Positions 50,603 through 60,385 of a stretch of DNA of 64,000 bases are shown here, piece after piece. Every line of letters starts with the position of its first letter. The first letter of the stretch is position 1. The notes below the pieces were generated by a model. That model did not search any database. It saw nothing but the letters and a program-made list of their open reading frames with translations, and was not told where the DNA came from. The translations under genes were made by a program, and so were the position numbers. This DNA is from Thalassotalea profundi (GTDB lineage: Bacteria > Pseudomonadota > Gammaproteobacteria > Enterobacterales > Alteromonadaceae): positions 124,001-188,000 of the forward strand of contig NZ_BNAH01000003.1 in the NCBI RefSeq assembly GCF_014653195.1, in the 5' to 3' direction.

Positions 50603-52409
50603 CAAATAACGAACAAGCGCCAGTTTCAGCTGAGCTTAAATTTCTTCTCATAAAGCCAAACAGCTCACGCCCCATACCTTGATGATGACCATTTACTTGG
50701 AATTGTGCATTTTCTCTTGTTGCTAATTCCTGTTCATTAACATCAAGTGTTAACTCTCCAGTATCACCATTAAGTGTGATCATATCGCCATTTTTAATTT
50801 TCGCGATCAAGCCACCGTCTAACGCTTCGGGACATAAATGTATAGCGGCAGGTACTTTACCTGATGCACCAGACATACGACCATCGGTAACTAGTGCAAC
50901 TTTAAAACCTTTATCTTGTAACACGCCTAAAGGTGGTGTTAATTTATGTAGTTCAGGCATGCCGCGTGCTTTAGGGCCTTGGAAACGAACAACGGCAATA
51001 AAATCTTTTTCAAGCTCGCCCGCTTTAAATGCAATATCTAATTCATGTTGGTCTTCAAAGACAACAGCAGGCGCTTTTATAATCAAGCTTCCATCACGTA
51101 AAGAAGAGGTTTTTATTACTGATGTACCTAAATTACCTTTTAATACTTTCAAACCACCGTCCGCTTTGAAGGGCTTTTCAGTAGTAGCAATAACTTCGGG
51201 ATCACCCGATTTGTCAAAGGTATCAAGCCATATTAATTGACCATCTTTCATTTGTGGTGTTTTAGTGTACTGAGATAATCCTTTACCACAAATAGTCTCT
51301 ACATCTTCATGAAGTAAGCCAGCGGCTAGTAGTTCTTTAAACAATAACGCCATACCACCTGCTTGTTGGAAGTGGTTAACATCGGCAGAGCCATTAGGAT
51401 AAATACGGGTAATTAATGGTACCGCATCGGACAAGTCATTAAAGTCTTGGAAATTAATAATGATGCCAGCGGCTTTGGCGAATGCGATAATATGCATGGT
51501 AAGATTGGTTGAACCACCCGTAGCAAGTAAAGCAACAATAGCATTTACAATTGAGCGCTCATCAACCATTTTACCAACAGGCATGTAATTGCCTGATTGT
51601 TGTGTTAAACGAGTCACTTGTCTTGATGCGGCTTTAGTTAACTCTTCTCTTAATTGAGTATTAGGAGGAACAAAAGAGGCACCAGGTAAGTGTAATCCCA
51701 TTATTTCGACAACTAACTGATTAGAGTTTGCTGTTCCAAAGAAAGTACAAGTACCAGCAGTATGATAAGATGCAGATTCAGCTTCTAATAACTTATCTTC
51801 ACCAATTTCACCTTTTGCAAATTGCTGACGTACACGCGCTTTTTCTTTATTAGGAATACCCGATGGCATAGGTCCAGCAGGAATAAATACGGTAGGCAAG
51901 TGACCAAAAGTCATACTAGCAATCAATAAACCGGGAACAATTTTATCACATATTCCAAGCATTACTGCGCCATCGAACATGTTATGTGAAAGTGCTACGG
52001 CTGTAGACATAGCAATAACATCGCGGCTCATTAAGCTTAAGTCCATACCCGGTTGGCCTTGGGTTACCCCATCACACATAGCTGGTACTCCACCAGCAAA
52101 TTGTGCTACACCACCGGTTTCACGTATAGCTTGTTTAATAATTTGAGGGTAAGTTTCATAAGGCTGATGTGCAGAAAGCATATCGTTATATGCTGACACT
52201 ATTGCAACATCTGAATGATTAAGGCCACGAAGAATTTGCTTATCTTCTTTACCACATGCAGCAAAACCATGAGCTAAATTACCACATGATAAATTTGCAC
52301 GATGAACAGTTTGAGATTTTTGTGCATCAATTTTAGCTAAATAAGCTGCACGTGTTTCTTTACTGCGTTCTATGATTTTATTCGTTATCGCTGTTATTTG
52401 TTTATTCAT
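50595..52409 (-). CDS. edd: Phosphogluconate dehydratase
   Basis: Entner-Doudoroff dehydratase converting 6-phosphogluconate to KDPG with a [4Fe-4S] cluster. 604 aa as in E. coli (603). Motifs: GVPAMCDGVTQGQPGMDLSLMSRDVIAMS with a cluster Cys, LGICDKIVPGLLI, AGTCTFFGTANSNQ with another cluster Cys, and VTDGRMSGASGKVPAAIH near the C terminus. Lies between pgl and glk. Confidence 0.96.
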   Translation of the reverse strand: MNKQITAITNKIIERSKETRAAYLAKIDAQKSQTVHRANLSCGNLAHGFAACGKEDKQILRGLNHSDVAIVSAYNDMLSAHQPYETYPQIIKQAIRETGGVAQFAGGVPAMCDGVTQGQPGMDLSLMSRDVIAMSTAVALSHNMFDGAVMLGICDKIVPGLLIASMTFGHLPTVFIPAGPMPSGIPNKEKARVRQQFAKGEIGEDKLLEAESASYHTAGTCTFFGTANSNQLVVEIMGLHLPGASFVPPNTQLREELTKAASRQVTRLTQQSGNYMPVGKMVDERSIVNAIVALLATGGSTNLTMHIIAFAKAAGIIINFQDFNDLSDAVPLITRIYPNGSADVNHFQQAGGMALLFKELLAAGLLHEDVETICGKGLSQYTKTPQMKDGQLIWLDTFDKSGDPEVIATTEKPFKADGGLKVLKGNLGTSVIKTSSLRDGSLIIKAPAVVFEDQHELDIAFKAGELEKDFIAVVRFQGPKARGMPELHKLTPPLGVLQDKGFKVALVTDGRMSGASGKVPAAIHLCPEALDGGLIAKIKNGDMITLNGDTGELTLDVNEQELATRENAQFQVNGHHQGMGRELFGFMRRNLSSAETGACSLFDE

Positions 52410-52412
52410 AAA

Positions 52413-53105
52413 TTACTCCGCCCAAAACACTTGTGTATTCACGTCAGGGTCTTGTAAAAATGCCCGAATTGGCATTTCTCTTAAATCGCTATCTGCTAGA
52501 GCTTTATTTAATACCGCCTTTTTTCCAGCGCCACTAATATGTAAAAAGGTATTTTTACTTTGTTTTAAATAAATAAAACTAAAACTAATTCTTTCATGGG
52601 GTGCCGATTTAGGCATTACCCGTAATAACGGTGAAGTGCATTTAGCTAAACCTTCATCTATTTGATCACTACAAGGAAATAGTGAAGCCGTATGCCCATC
52701 TTCACCCATACCTAAAATTAACACATCAAGTGGTAACAACATCGACTTAGCCGCTATATTCAGATCCGCTAAGGTTTCTTGGGTTAATTCATCGCCTTGC
52801 TTTAAATGAAAAAATTTAGCCGCTACCGCTTTATTTTGAAGTAAATTTTCATGCACTAAACGTGTATTACTGGCTTCACTGTCAAAATCAACCCAACGTT
52901 CATCCGCTAGCGTGATTGTAATGTCACTCCATGGTAAGTCCATTTTAGACAGCGCATTAAAGAAACCTTTCGGCGTTGAACCACCAGATACTGCGATACT
53001 TGCTTTACCTTTACTCTTAACCGCTTGGGTTAATAATTCTGCTACTTGATTAGCCAAAGCTTGGTCAAGATCAGACTTTTGAGGAAACTCATTAATTTGA
53101 TACAT
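52413..53105 (-). CDS. pgl: 6-phosphogluconolactonase
   Basis: Hydrolyses 6-phosphogluconolactone between Zwf and Edd. 230 aa DevB-type. IAVSGGSTPKGFFNAL at residues 38-53, DERWVDFDSEASN near 87-99, and LGMGEDGHTASLFP near 140-153 are the family signatures. The ATG immediately follows the zwf stop and the stop lies 3 bases before edd. Confidence 0.94.
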   Translation of the reverse strand: MYQINEFPQKSDLDQALANQVAELLTQAVKSKGKASIAVSGGSTPKGFFNALSKMDLPWSDITITLADERWVDFDSEASNTRLVHENLLQNKAVAAKFFHLKQGDELTQETLADLNIAAKSMLLPLDVLILGMGEDGHTASLFPCSDQIDEGLAKCTSPLLRVMPKSAPHERISFSFIYLKQSKNTFLHISGAGKKAVLNKALADSDLREMPIRAFLQDPDVNTQVFWAE

Positions 53106-54575
53106 TTATTCAACCCACTGTCTATCGTCACGCGCAATAAGTGATATTGATGACACAGGCCCCCAAGAACCTGCTGGATAAGATTTAGGGGCTTCGTTAC
53201 TTTCTTTCCACGCTTCTATAATGCCATCAGCCCATGTCCATGCGGCTTCTACTTCATCACGACGTACGAATAACGATTGATTACCATTGATAACCTCAAG
53301 CATTAAACGCTCATAAGCATCGACAACACGAGTATTCTTATATGTTTTTGAAAAACTAAGATCGAGCTTGTTTTCATGTATTTTCATTTGCGACGCTATA
53401 CCAGGAATTTTGTTCATCATTTGTAACTCAACTCCTTCGTCAGGCTGTAACCGAATAGTTAATTTATTCGAAGGTAAATCAGCATAGCTATCACTAAAAA
53501 TATTATGAGGTTGTTCTTTAAAATGAATAACTATTTCACTGTGTTTAGCCGGCATTCGTTTACCTGTTCTTAGGTAAAACGGAACACCTTTCCAACGCCA
53601 ATTATCAATTTCAGCTTTAACGGCAACAAAAGTTTCGGTATTGCTGTTTTCGTTGGCACCTTCTTCATTTAAATAACCAGGTACCGCTACACCATTTAAA
53701 AATCCGTCAGCGTATTGCCCACGTACTGTTTTTTCTTTTACATTTTGACGAGTAATGGGTACTAAAGCACGTATAACTTTAAGCTTTTCATCACGAATAC
53801 TATCAGCACCTAAGTCAGCAGGCGGTTCCATTGCTAATAAGGATAATATCTGTAACAAATGGTTTTGAATCATGTCTCGCATTTGGCCTGCTTCATCATA
53901 AAAGCCCCAGCGCCCTTCTATACCGACACTTTCAGCAACAGTTATCTGCACATGGTCAATACAATTTCTATCCCAGTTATTCGTAAATAATGAATTAGCA
54001 AAACGCAATACGAGTAAGTTTAGTACGGTTTCTTTACCTAAGTAATGATCAATACGATAAATTTGTTTTTCGTCAAAATATTTTGATACATGGTCATTAA
54101 TAACTTTAGATGATTCAAGGCAATGGCCAATAGGTTTTTCCATAACTACGCGATCATTAGGAGTGATCAGATTTGCCGCGTTCAAGCCACTTCCAATATC
54201 GCCATATATAGCAGGAGGTGTAGAAAAATAATAAACACGAGTATCGTGACCACTTGATAAGGTATCGGCTAAGTTCTTATATGAGTCGATTTCTTTAAAG
54301 TCGAGGTTTTGATAAACCAAGCGAGACTTAAATCGCTCAATAATATCACTATCTAATCCTTCTTTTACAAAAGAAGTTAAGTTTTCCATAACAAAGGCTT
54401 CGAACTCTTCAATAGTGTGTTCTTGACGAGCAACACCGACAATATGACTTTCTGGATTTAGTAATCCTGCTAAGTCTAATTGATATAGAGCGGGTAATAA
54501 TTTTCTACGTGATAAATCACCTAGAGCGCCAAAAATAACAATCTCGCTTGCAGACTGAAAATCAAAATTTTCCAT
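53106..54575 (-). CDS. zwf: Glucose-6-phosphate 1-dehydrogenase
   Basis: First committed enzyme of the Entner-Doudoroff and pentose phosphate routes, making 6-phosphogluconolactone and NADPH. From the ATG at 54575 it has 489 aa (E. coli 491); an upstream in-frame start at 54590 is less likely. Motifs: FGALGDLSRRKLLPALYQL (NADP loop), and RIDHYLGKETVLNLLVLRFAN with the active-site His and Lys. First gene of zwf-pgl-edd-glk-eda and divergent from hexR. Confidence 0.96.
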   Translation of the reverse strand: MENFDFQSASEIVIFGALGDLSRRKLLPALYQLDLAGLLNPESHIVGVARQEHTIEEFEAFVMENLTSFVKEGLDSDIIERFKSRLVYQNLDFKEIDSYKNLADTLSSGHDTRVYYFSTPPAIYGDIGSGLNAANLITPNDRVVMEKPIGHCLESSKVINDHVSKYFDEKQIYRIDHYLGKETVLNLLVLRFANSLFTNNWDRNCIDHVQITVAESVGIEGRWGFYDEAGQMRDMIQNHLLQILSLLAMEPPADLGADSIRDEKLKVIRALVPITRQNVKEKTVRGQYADGFLNGVAVPGYLNEEGANENSNTETFVAVKAEIDNWRWKGVPFYLRTGKRMPAKHSEIVIHFKEQPHNIFSDSYADLPSNKLTIRLQPDEGVELQMMNKIPGIASQMKIHENKLDLSFSKTYKNTRVVDAYERLMLEVINGNQSLFVRRDEVEAAWTWADGIIEAWKESNEAPKSYPAGSWGPVSSISLIARDDRQWVE

Positions 54576-54666
54576 AAGATAACTTCTCAAATTTTAGTAT
54601 GTAATGAAACTTAACTACATTTATGCACTAATTTAGCGCGAGTTTCATTCTCAGTAAAGTACTTTT

Positions 54667-54681
54667 TGTAATTTTACAACA
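54667..54681. promoter_or_regulatory. HexR-like operator in the zwf-hexR intergenic region
   Basis: TGTAATTTTACAACA matches the HexR consensus at 14 of 15 positions and differs by one base from the site before gap. It lies about 90 bases upstream of zwf and 180 upstream of hexR, suitable for repression of zwf and autoregulation. Confidence 0.55.
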
Positions 54682-54863
54682 TATAGTAAAACATTTTATT
54701 CTATATAATATAAGGTATTTAAAGGCATTGTATCGCAATATTCATTTGCAAAAAAATGTCGTTTTGATTTATATTAGCTCACATTATGAAATAAATTTTC
54801 ATTTTTACTGTTATTACTACAGAAAATAAATTACAGTGAATAAAAGATCTAGGGCTAAAACAA

Positions 54864-55712
54864 ATGAATATTTTAGAAAAAATTGCTAATGAACTAGACA
54901 CATTTAGTAAGTCTGAGCGAAAAGTAGCTGAGGTGATTTTATCATCACCAAGTACAGTCATTCATGCAAGTATTGCTGCGCTGGCTAAACAAGCCAACAT
55001 AAGTGAACCTACTGTTAATCGCTTTTGTCGCCGATTAGACACTAAAGGTTATCCCGACTTTAAATTACATTTAGCACAAAGTTTAGCGAATGGTACCCCC
55101 TATGTGAACCGCCATGTTGACGAAAATGATACCGCTGACGAATACACAGCTAAAATTTTTGAATCTACAATGGCAAACCTTGAATTAGCCCGTAAAAGTT
55201 TAGACACATCGACTATTAATCGTTCCGTTGATTTATTAACACAAGCAAATAAAATTTCATTTTTTGGTTTAGGTGCGTCAGCCGTTGTGGCTCACGATGC
55301 TCAAAATAAATTTTTCCGTTTCAATGTACCTGTCGTTTATTTTGATGACATATTAATGCAACGTATGAGTGCTATAAACAGTTGTCAAGGCGATGTTGTT
55401 GTATTGATATCCCATACGGGACGAACAAAATCTCTTGTTGAAGTAGCCAGTCTTGCTAGAGAAAACGATGCAACAGTTATTGGTATAACAACTGAGGGGA
55501 CACCTTTGGCTAAGGAGTGTAATATCGTTTTATCAATTGACGTAGCCGAAGATACAGATTTATATATGCCAATGTCGTCGCGTATCGCACAATTAGCGTT
55601 AATTGACATCTTAGCAACAGGTTTTACCTTGAGACGTGGCACAAAATTCAGAGATAACTTAAAAAAAGTAAAAGACAGTTTACGTAGCTCACGTTTTGAG
55701 CGCAAAGAGTAG
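54864..55712 (+). CDS. hexR: HexR, RpiR-family transcription regulator of central carbon metabolism
   Basis: A 282-residue RpiR-type regulator: an N-terminal HTH_6 domain (residues 1-75, KSERKVAEVILSSPS then ALAKQANISEPTVNRFCRRL) and a SIS sugar-phosphate binding domain (about 125-260, FFGLGASAVVAHDAQNKFFR, VVVLISHTGRTKSLVE). In Shewanella and Pseudomonas HexR responds to KDPG, the intermediate made by Edd. The location facing zwf and before pyk fits this identity. Confidence 0.94.
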   Translation: MNILEKIANELDTFSKSERKVAEVILSSPSTVIHASIAALAKQANISEPTVNRFCRRLDTKGYPDFKLHLAQSLANGTPYVNRHVDENDTADEYTAKIFESTMANLELARKSLDTSTINRSVDLLTQANKISFFGLGASAVVAHDAQNKFFRFNVPVVYFDDILMQRMSAINSCQGDVVVLISHTGRTKSLVEVASLARENDATVIGITTEGTPLAKECNIVLSIDVAEDTDLYMPMSSRIAQLALIDILATGFTLRRGTKFRDNLKKVKDSLRSSRFERKE

Positions 55713-55763
55713 TATTTGTTGCTCTTAATATTTAATGATTAATAAAAAATTGTAAGGATTAAA

Positions 55764-57215
55764 ATGCCTAGAAGAACGAAGATTGTTGCCACATTAGGGC
55801 CTGCAACAGAAGACCGTGATACTCTTAAAAAAGTACTAGCTGCTGGCGTAAATGTAGTTAGATTAAATTTTTCACATGGTTCGCCTGAAGATCACATAGC
55901 TCGTGCAACTATGGTACGTGAATTAGCAAAAGAATTAGGTATCTACGTAGGTATACTAGGTGATTTGCAAGGCCCAAAAATTCGAGTGTCTACTTTTAAA
56001 AATGGCCCAATAAAATTAGCCATTGGTGATAAATTTGAACTAGATGCCAACTTACCCAAAGGTGAAGGTTGCCAAGAAAAAGTAGGTATTGATTATAAAC
56101 AACTGCCTAACGATGTTAGCAGTGGCGATATTTTGCTATTAGATGATGGACGTGTTCAGTTAAAGGTATTAAGTACTGAAGGTGCTTCTGTATTTACTGA
56201 AGTTACTGTTGGTGGTCCTTTATCAAATAATAAAGGTATCAATCGTCAAGGTGGAGGTTTAACGGCCCCGGCGTTAACCGCAAAAGATAAAGAAGATATC
56301 AAGTTAGCCGCTAAAATTGATGTTGATTTTCTAGCGGTTTCGTTTCCTCGTGATGCTGCTGATATGCGTGAAGCTCGTTTATTAGCCCGAGAAGCAAATT
56401 GTAATGCAAGTTTAGTATCAAAAATTGAACGTGCTGAAGCAGTTAACGATAATGACGTGCTTGATGGTATTATTTTAGCTTCAGATGTTGTGATGGTTGC
56501 TCGTGGTGATTTAGGTGTTGAAATTGGTGATGCTGCACTTGTTGGTAAACAAAAACATATTATAGCGCGTAGTCGTCGTTTAAACCGCGCAGTAATTACT
56601 GCAACTCAAATGATGGAAACAATGATCGAACAGCCAATGCCAACACGTGCTGAAGTCATGGATGTATCAAATGCTGTATTAGATGGTACAGATGCAGTAA
56701 TGCTATCAGCAGAAACTGCAGCAGGTAAATATCCAGTAGAAACTGTAACGGCAATGGCTTCTGTTTGTGTAGGTGCTGAAACTCACCGCTCAGTAAATAT
56801 CTCTAATCACAGAATGGAGCTTACATTTACTGAAATTTCTGAAACGATAGCACTATCAGCAATGTATGCTGCCAACCATTTAGACGGCGTTAAAGCAATA
56901 ATATCATTAACCGAGTCAGGCCAGACATGTAAGATTATGTCGCGAATTACTTCAGGTTTACCGATTTATTCATTATCTCGTCATCAGAAAACCTTGAATA
57001 ATGCCGCAATATATCGTGGTGTATACCCTATTTACTTTGACTCAACCTCATGCAGTAACGATGATTTATCTGCAAAAGTACTTGCTACAGTGATCGAAAA
57101 AGCTGATTTAGTTGAAGGAGATAAGGTTATTGTAACTCATGGTGATATGATGGAAACGGTAGGTGCTACAAACACTCTTAAAATATTGACAGTGACTAAA
57201 GCAATAGCAAAATAA
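55764..57215 (+). CDS. pyk: Pyruvate kinase
   Basis: Converts PEP and ADP to pyruvate and ATP. 483 aa, similar in length to PykA-type enzymes. N-terminal [45 protein letters not shown], the catalytic Lys region [25 protein letters not shown], and [20 protein letters not shown]. It follows hexR by 51 bases on the same strand, so the two may be co-transcribed. Confidence 0.95.
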   Translation: MPRRTKIVATLGPATEDRDTLKKVLAAGVNVVRLNFSHGSPEDHIARATMVRELAKELGIYVGILGDLQGPKIRVSTFKNGPIKLAIGDKFELDANLPKGEGCQEKVGIDYKQLPNDVSSGDILLLDDGRVQLKVLSTEGASVFTEVTVGGPLSNNKGINRQGGGLTAPALTAKDKEDIKLAAKIDVDFLAVSFPRDAADMREARLLAREANCNASLVSKIERAEAVNDNDVLDGIILASDVVMVARGDLGVEIGDAALVGKQKHIIARSRRLNRAVITATQMMETMIEQPMPTRAEVMDVSNAVLDGTDAVMLSAETAAGKYPVETVTAMASVCVGAETHRSVNISNHRMELTFTEISETIALSAMYAANHLDGVKAIISLTESGQTCKIMSRITSGLPIYSLSRHQKTLNNAAIYRGVYPIYFDSTSCSNDDLSAKVLATVIEKADLVEGDKVIVTHGDMMETVGATNTLKILTVTKAIAK

Positions 57216-57247
57216 CTCTAGTTGTAAGTATCAATAAATTTTTATTT

Positions 57248-57273
57248 AAAAGGTAGCGAAAGCTACCTTTTTT
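57248..57273 (+). terminator. pyk terminator
   Basis: Perfect 10-bp stem AAAAGGTAGC/GCTACCTTTT with a GAAA tetraloop and T run. Confidence 0.9.
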
Positions 57274-57370
57274 GTTTTTAATCAACCTTGTTTTAGTATT
57301 TATAATGCATACTAAGTTTTAAACATAAAAGTAACGGTAAAACTACCAAGACATTTTAATGGTATAAAAG

Positions 57371-58378
57371 ATGAAAAATATAGCAGTACTAACAAGTGGT
57401 GGAGATGCTCCAGGGATGAATGCCGCTCTTCGTGCCATAGTATTAACATGCTTACAGTATAAGTACACCATAACGGGTTATTATCACGGATATAACGGTT
57501 TAATAAATGGTGAATCAAAACAAATTCATGTTGATGACGTTAATGGTATTATTGGTCGTGGAGGTACCATTTTAAAAAGTGCTCGTTGCCCTGCTATGTT
57601 AAGTGATAATGGCATTAAACAAGCCGTATCTACATTAATGAAAGATAAAATAGACGCACTGATAGTAATTGGTGGTGACGGTTCATTCGCAGGGTTACTA
57701 GAGATAGCTAAATATTGGCAAGGCCAAGTAATTGGAATACCTGGTACGATTGATAATGATGTTGACCAAACAGACTTTACCATAGGTTTTTCAACCGCCG
57801 TTAATACCGCAATTGAAGCCATCGACAAAATTAGAGATACCGCAGATGCTTTTGAACGAGTGTTTATCGTTGAAGTAATGGGTCGTCATAGCGGATTTAT
57901 AACCTTTAATGTGGGAATTGCTTCAGCTGCCGAACAAGTACTTTCGTTTGAGAACTTCGATTGTGTAAACAAAGAAACAAGACTAAACGAACTCAGTAAT
58001 AGCATTAAAAATGCACAAAGTAATAGACATTCTAGTTACTTAATTGTTATTGCTGAAAATTTATGGCCTGAAGGTACAACTGAATTAGCTAAAAATTTAA
58101 CCGAGCTGACGGGGATTGATTGCACTCCTTGTATTCTCGGCTATATACAAAGAGGTGGATCGCCTGTAGCAAAAGATCGCTTGCTCGCAACAAAACTTGG
58201 TGTAGCATCTGTACAAGCTTTAGCCGAAGGAAAAACGAATTTAATGATGGGCGAACAAAACAATACCGTAGTAGAAGTTCCCTTACGCCAATCAATAAAT
58301 CATCAAAAAGGAGTCAGTAAAAGTTTAATTAAAGCACAAACCGATATATTGTCAGTACCTAAACAATCACAAATTTAA
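57371..58378 (+). CDS. 6-phosphofructokinase (PfkA family, ATP-type residues)
   Basis: Phosphofructokinase of 335 aa. VLTSGGDAPGMNAALRAIV at residues 6-24 (nucleotide loop), VIGGDGSFAGL near 99 with Gly after GGD, as in ATP-dependent enzymes rather than the second Asp of PPi-dependent ones, PGTIDNDVDQTD near 120 with the catalytic Asp, and VEVMGRHSGF near 167. Many relatives rely on the Entner-Doudoroff route and some marine gammaproteobacteria have PPi enzymes, so the phosphoryl donor should be treated as a prediction. A GGTAAAACTACC element lies 24 bases upstream of the ATG. The C-terminal 30 residues are less conserved. Confidence 0.86.
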   Translation: MKNIAVLTSGGDAPGMNAALRAIVLTCLQYKYTITGYYHGYNGLINGESKQIHVDDVNGIIGRGGTILKSARCPAMLSDNGIKQAVSTLMKDKIDALIVIGGDGSFAGLLEIAKYWQGQVIGIPGTIDNDVDQTDFTIGFSTAVNTAIEAIDKIRDTADAFERVFIVEVMGRHSGFITFNVGIASAAEQVLSFENFDCVNKETRLNELSNSIKNAQSNRHSSYLIVIAENLWPEGTTELAKNLTELTGIDCTPCILGYIQRGGSPVAKDRLLATKLGVASVQALAEGKTNLMMGEQNNTVVEVPLRQSINHQKGVSKSLIKAQTDILSVPKQSQI

Positions 58379-58379
58379 A

Positions 58380-59204
58380 TCAGTTATTTACAGCTAGTTT
58401 TACTTTGTCTTTGTAACTACGGCTAACTTTTAGCTCTTTACCATTACTCATGACTAAAAAGTATTCACCGTTTAACTGACTACAAAATTTTTCGATATAA
58501 TGCCGATTTACAATTGTTGAGCGGTGGCTTCTGACAAATAACTTAGGATCAAGTAACTCCTCTAATTGTTTCATTGTTTTTCTTAATATGTGTGTATTAT
58601 CTTCCGTATGCACACACATATAATCGCCCGCAGCATCAATCCATAAAATATCTTTAGTTGGTACCCTACTCACTTCACTACCATCTTTAATTGCGAGTAT
58701 ATCTGAATAATTTGATAACGTAACAGGAAGATCAGACTCTAATTCTTCTAATATTTTTTTATAATCATTACCCGTAACATCACTGACTAAATGTACAAGC
58801 TTTGACTTATGTTCAGCATTTTTCTGGCTTTGAAGGTATTCTCTGATTTTACTTAATGATTGAGCTAATCTGTCTTCATCCACAGGTTTTAATAAGTAAT
58901 CTTGGGCGTGAACGTCAAAAGCTTGAACTGCATATTGATCAAACGCCGTCACAAAAATCACCATAGGTAGGGGTAAGTTTTGATCAATAATTGTTTGCAT
59001 AACTTCAAAGCCATTTTGTCCTGGCATTTGAATATCAAGAAACATTAACTCTGGTTGATGTTTCTTAATTACATCAATAGCTTCTCGACCATTACTACAT
59101 TGAGCGATTATATTAATATCATCGTGCTCAGCTAAACGAACTGCTAATCCTTTACGGGCAAGCGGTTCATCATCAACAATAACTGTTGATAACGCTTTGT
59201 TCAT
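58380..59204 (-). CDS. LytTR-type response regulator
   Basis: Response regulator of the LytR/AlgR family (274 aa). REC domain residues 1-125 with acidic pocket VDDEP, phospho-acceptor Asp in MFLDIQMPGQNG (about residue 57) and Lys in YLLKPVDEDRL. A linker leads to a C-terminal LytTR DNA-binding domain (about 170-272, RVPTKDILWIDAAGDYMCVHT, RSHRSTIVNRHYIEKF). Two bases after the sensor kinase stop. Target genes unknown. Confidence 0.9.
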   Translation of the reverse strand: MNKALSTVIVDDEPLARKGLAVRLAEHDDINIIAQCSNGREAIDVIKKHQPELMFLDIQMPGQNGFEVMQTIIDQNLPLPMVIFVTAFDQYAVQAFDVHAQDYLLKPVDEDRLAQSLSKIREYLQSQKNAEHKSKLVHLVSDVTGNDYKKILEELESDLPVTLSNYSDILAIKDGSEVSRVPTKDILWIDAAGDYMCVHTEDNTHILRKTMKQLEELLDPKLFVRSHRSTIVNRHYIEKFCSQLNGEYFLVMSNGKELKVSRSYKDKVKLAVNN

Positions 59205-59206
59205 TA

Positions 59207-60274
59207 CTATTTTCCATTATCAAAAGGTAATCTTATGTTTACTTTAACACCATTTGGATTATTTGGGGCAATTACTAATGAAAAATTACCCGGATAAAGT
59301 GCTTGAAGACGCTCTCGGGTATTTGCTAAACCGACACCTTTTTCTCTAAAAATATTGCCCTCTATAAAGTTACCGCTAGGGCCATTATCAGCTAGTTCAA
59401 TTAAGAGATCATTGCCAAATCGACTCACATTAACAGTTATCGTTCCGCCATCTTCTTGCTCTGCAATCGCATACTTAATTGAATTTTCAGCAAGTGGTTG
59501 CAAAATCATACTGGGAACCAAAGCTTGATGACAGTCAGAAGCAATATTAAACTCAATTTGCAAGCGCTCTTCAAACCGAACTTTTTCAATATCTAAATAC
59601 AGCTTTAACGCATCAATTTCATGATCGAGTGTTACTCGCTTCATTGGATCTTTATCAAGGGAGTAACGTAAGAATTCACTTAGTTTGGTTACCATACCAT
59701 TTGCTGTTTTATTATCTTCAACCAAAATCAATGTAGAAATAGCATTTAAGGTATTAAATAAAAAATGAGGGTTTAGCTGATAACGAAGCATTTTAAGTTG
59801 CGCCTGATGAGCTACACTATTAGCTTTTAATACATTCTGTTTTTCAGTTTGTAGCATTTGATAATACTTAGTACCAAAATACAGTACACTCCAACACAGC
59901 ATTATAGAGAAAGAAAATGTTGAGTTTTTCAGGTAATGTATCAATAACTCAGGACGATACCCATGCTTATAAATTTCCCAGTAATTAATATTCTTTACAA
60001 TTTGCCACAATAATCCCGTAAAGTAAGAGGCCAATAAGACAGTGAGGGCAATTTTTAATGGTGTAGAATTCCATATTTTTCGATAAAGATAGCGTAGCGG
60101 AATACTAAACATCCATCCGGCATAGGCATTTAAGAAAATGATAATAATGAATAAGTCACGTAAATCATGGAGTAAAGAACTTAGGTAATGAACAAGCACA
60201 AAGCCAAACCAACCAGCAGTATGCATTAGCCAAAATAATCTATCTTTATTCTCAATAATATTTTTCCAATTCAC
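59207..60274 (-). CDS. LytS/YehU-type sensor histidine kinase
   Basis: Membrane histidine kinase (355 aa). Four to five predicted TM helices in residues 10-140 precede a short coiled coil. The His_kinase domain with QLNPHFLFNTLNAIS (phospho-acceptor His near residue 169) and an HATPase_c domain with LQPLAENSIKYAI and EKGVGLANTRERL follow. No extracellular sensor domain. GTG start at 60274. Partner of the adjacent LytTR regulator. Confidence 0.9.
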   Translation of the reverse strand: MNWKNIIENKDRLFWLMHTAGWFGFVLVHYLSSLLHDLRDLFIIIIFLNAYAGWMFSIPLRYLYRKIWNSTPLKIALTVLLASYFTGLLWQIVKNINYWEIYKHGYRPELLIHYLKNSTFSFSIMLCWSVLYFGTKYYQMLQTEKQNVLKANSVAHQAQLKMLRYQLNPHFLFNTLNAISTLILVEDNKTANGMVTKLSEFLRYSLDKDPMKRVTLDHEIDALKLYLDIEKVRFEERLQIEFNIASDCHQALVPSMILQPLAENSIKYAIAEQEDGGTITVNVSRFGNDLLIELADNGPSGNFIEGNIFREKGVGLANTRERLQALYPGNFSLVIAPNNPNGVKVNIRLPFDNGK

Positions 60275-60385
60275 ATAAAAAACTCAGCAATCATAGTAAT
60301 GTTAATTATGGGTTATACACGTAAATAACACGATGTAATTAATCGTATCTTTTAGGCTTATTGTCTCATTTAACCTAACGATAAA

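Noticed and set aside
57336..57347. HexR operator upstream of the phosphofructokinase gene
   Set aside because: GGTAAAACTACC matches only the centre of the consensus, with the outer bases wrong. Kept as a remark, not as a feature.
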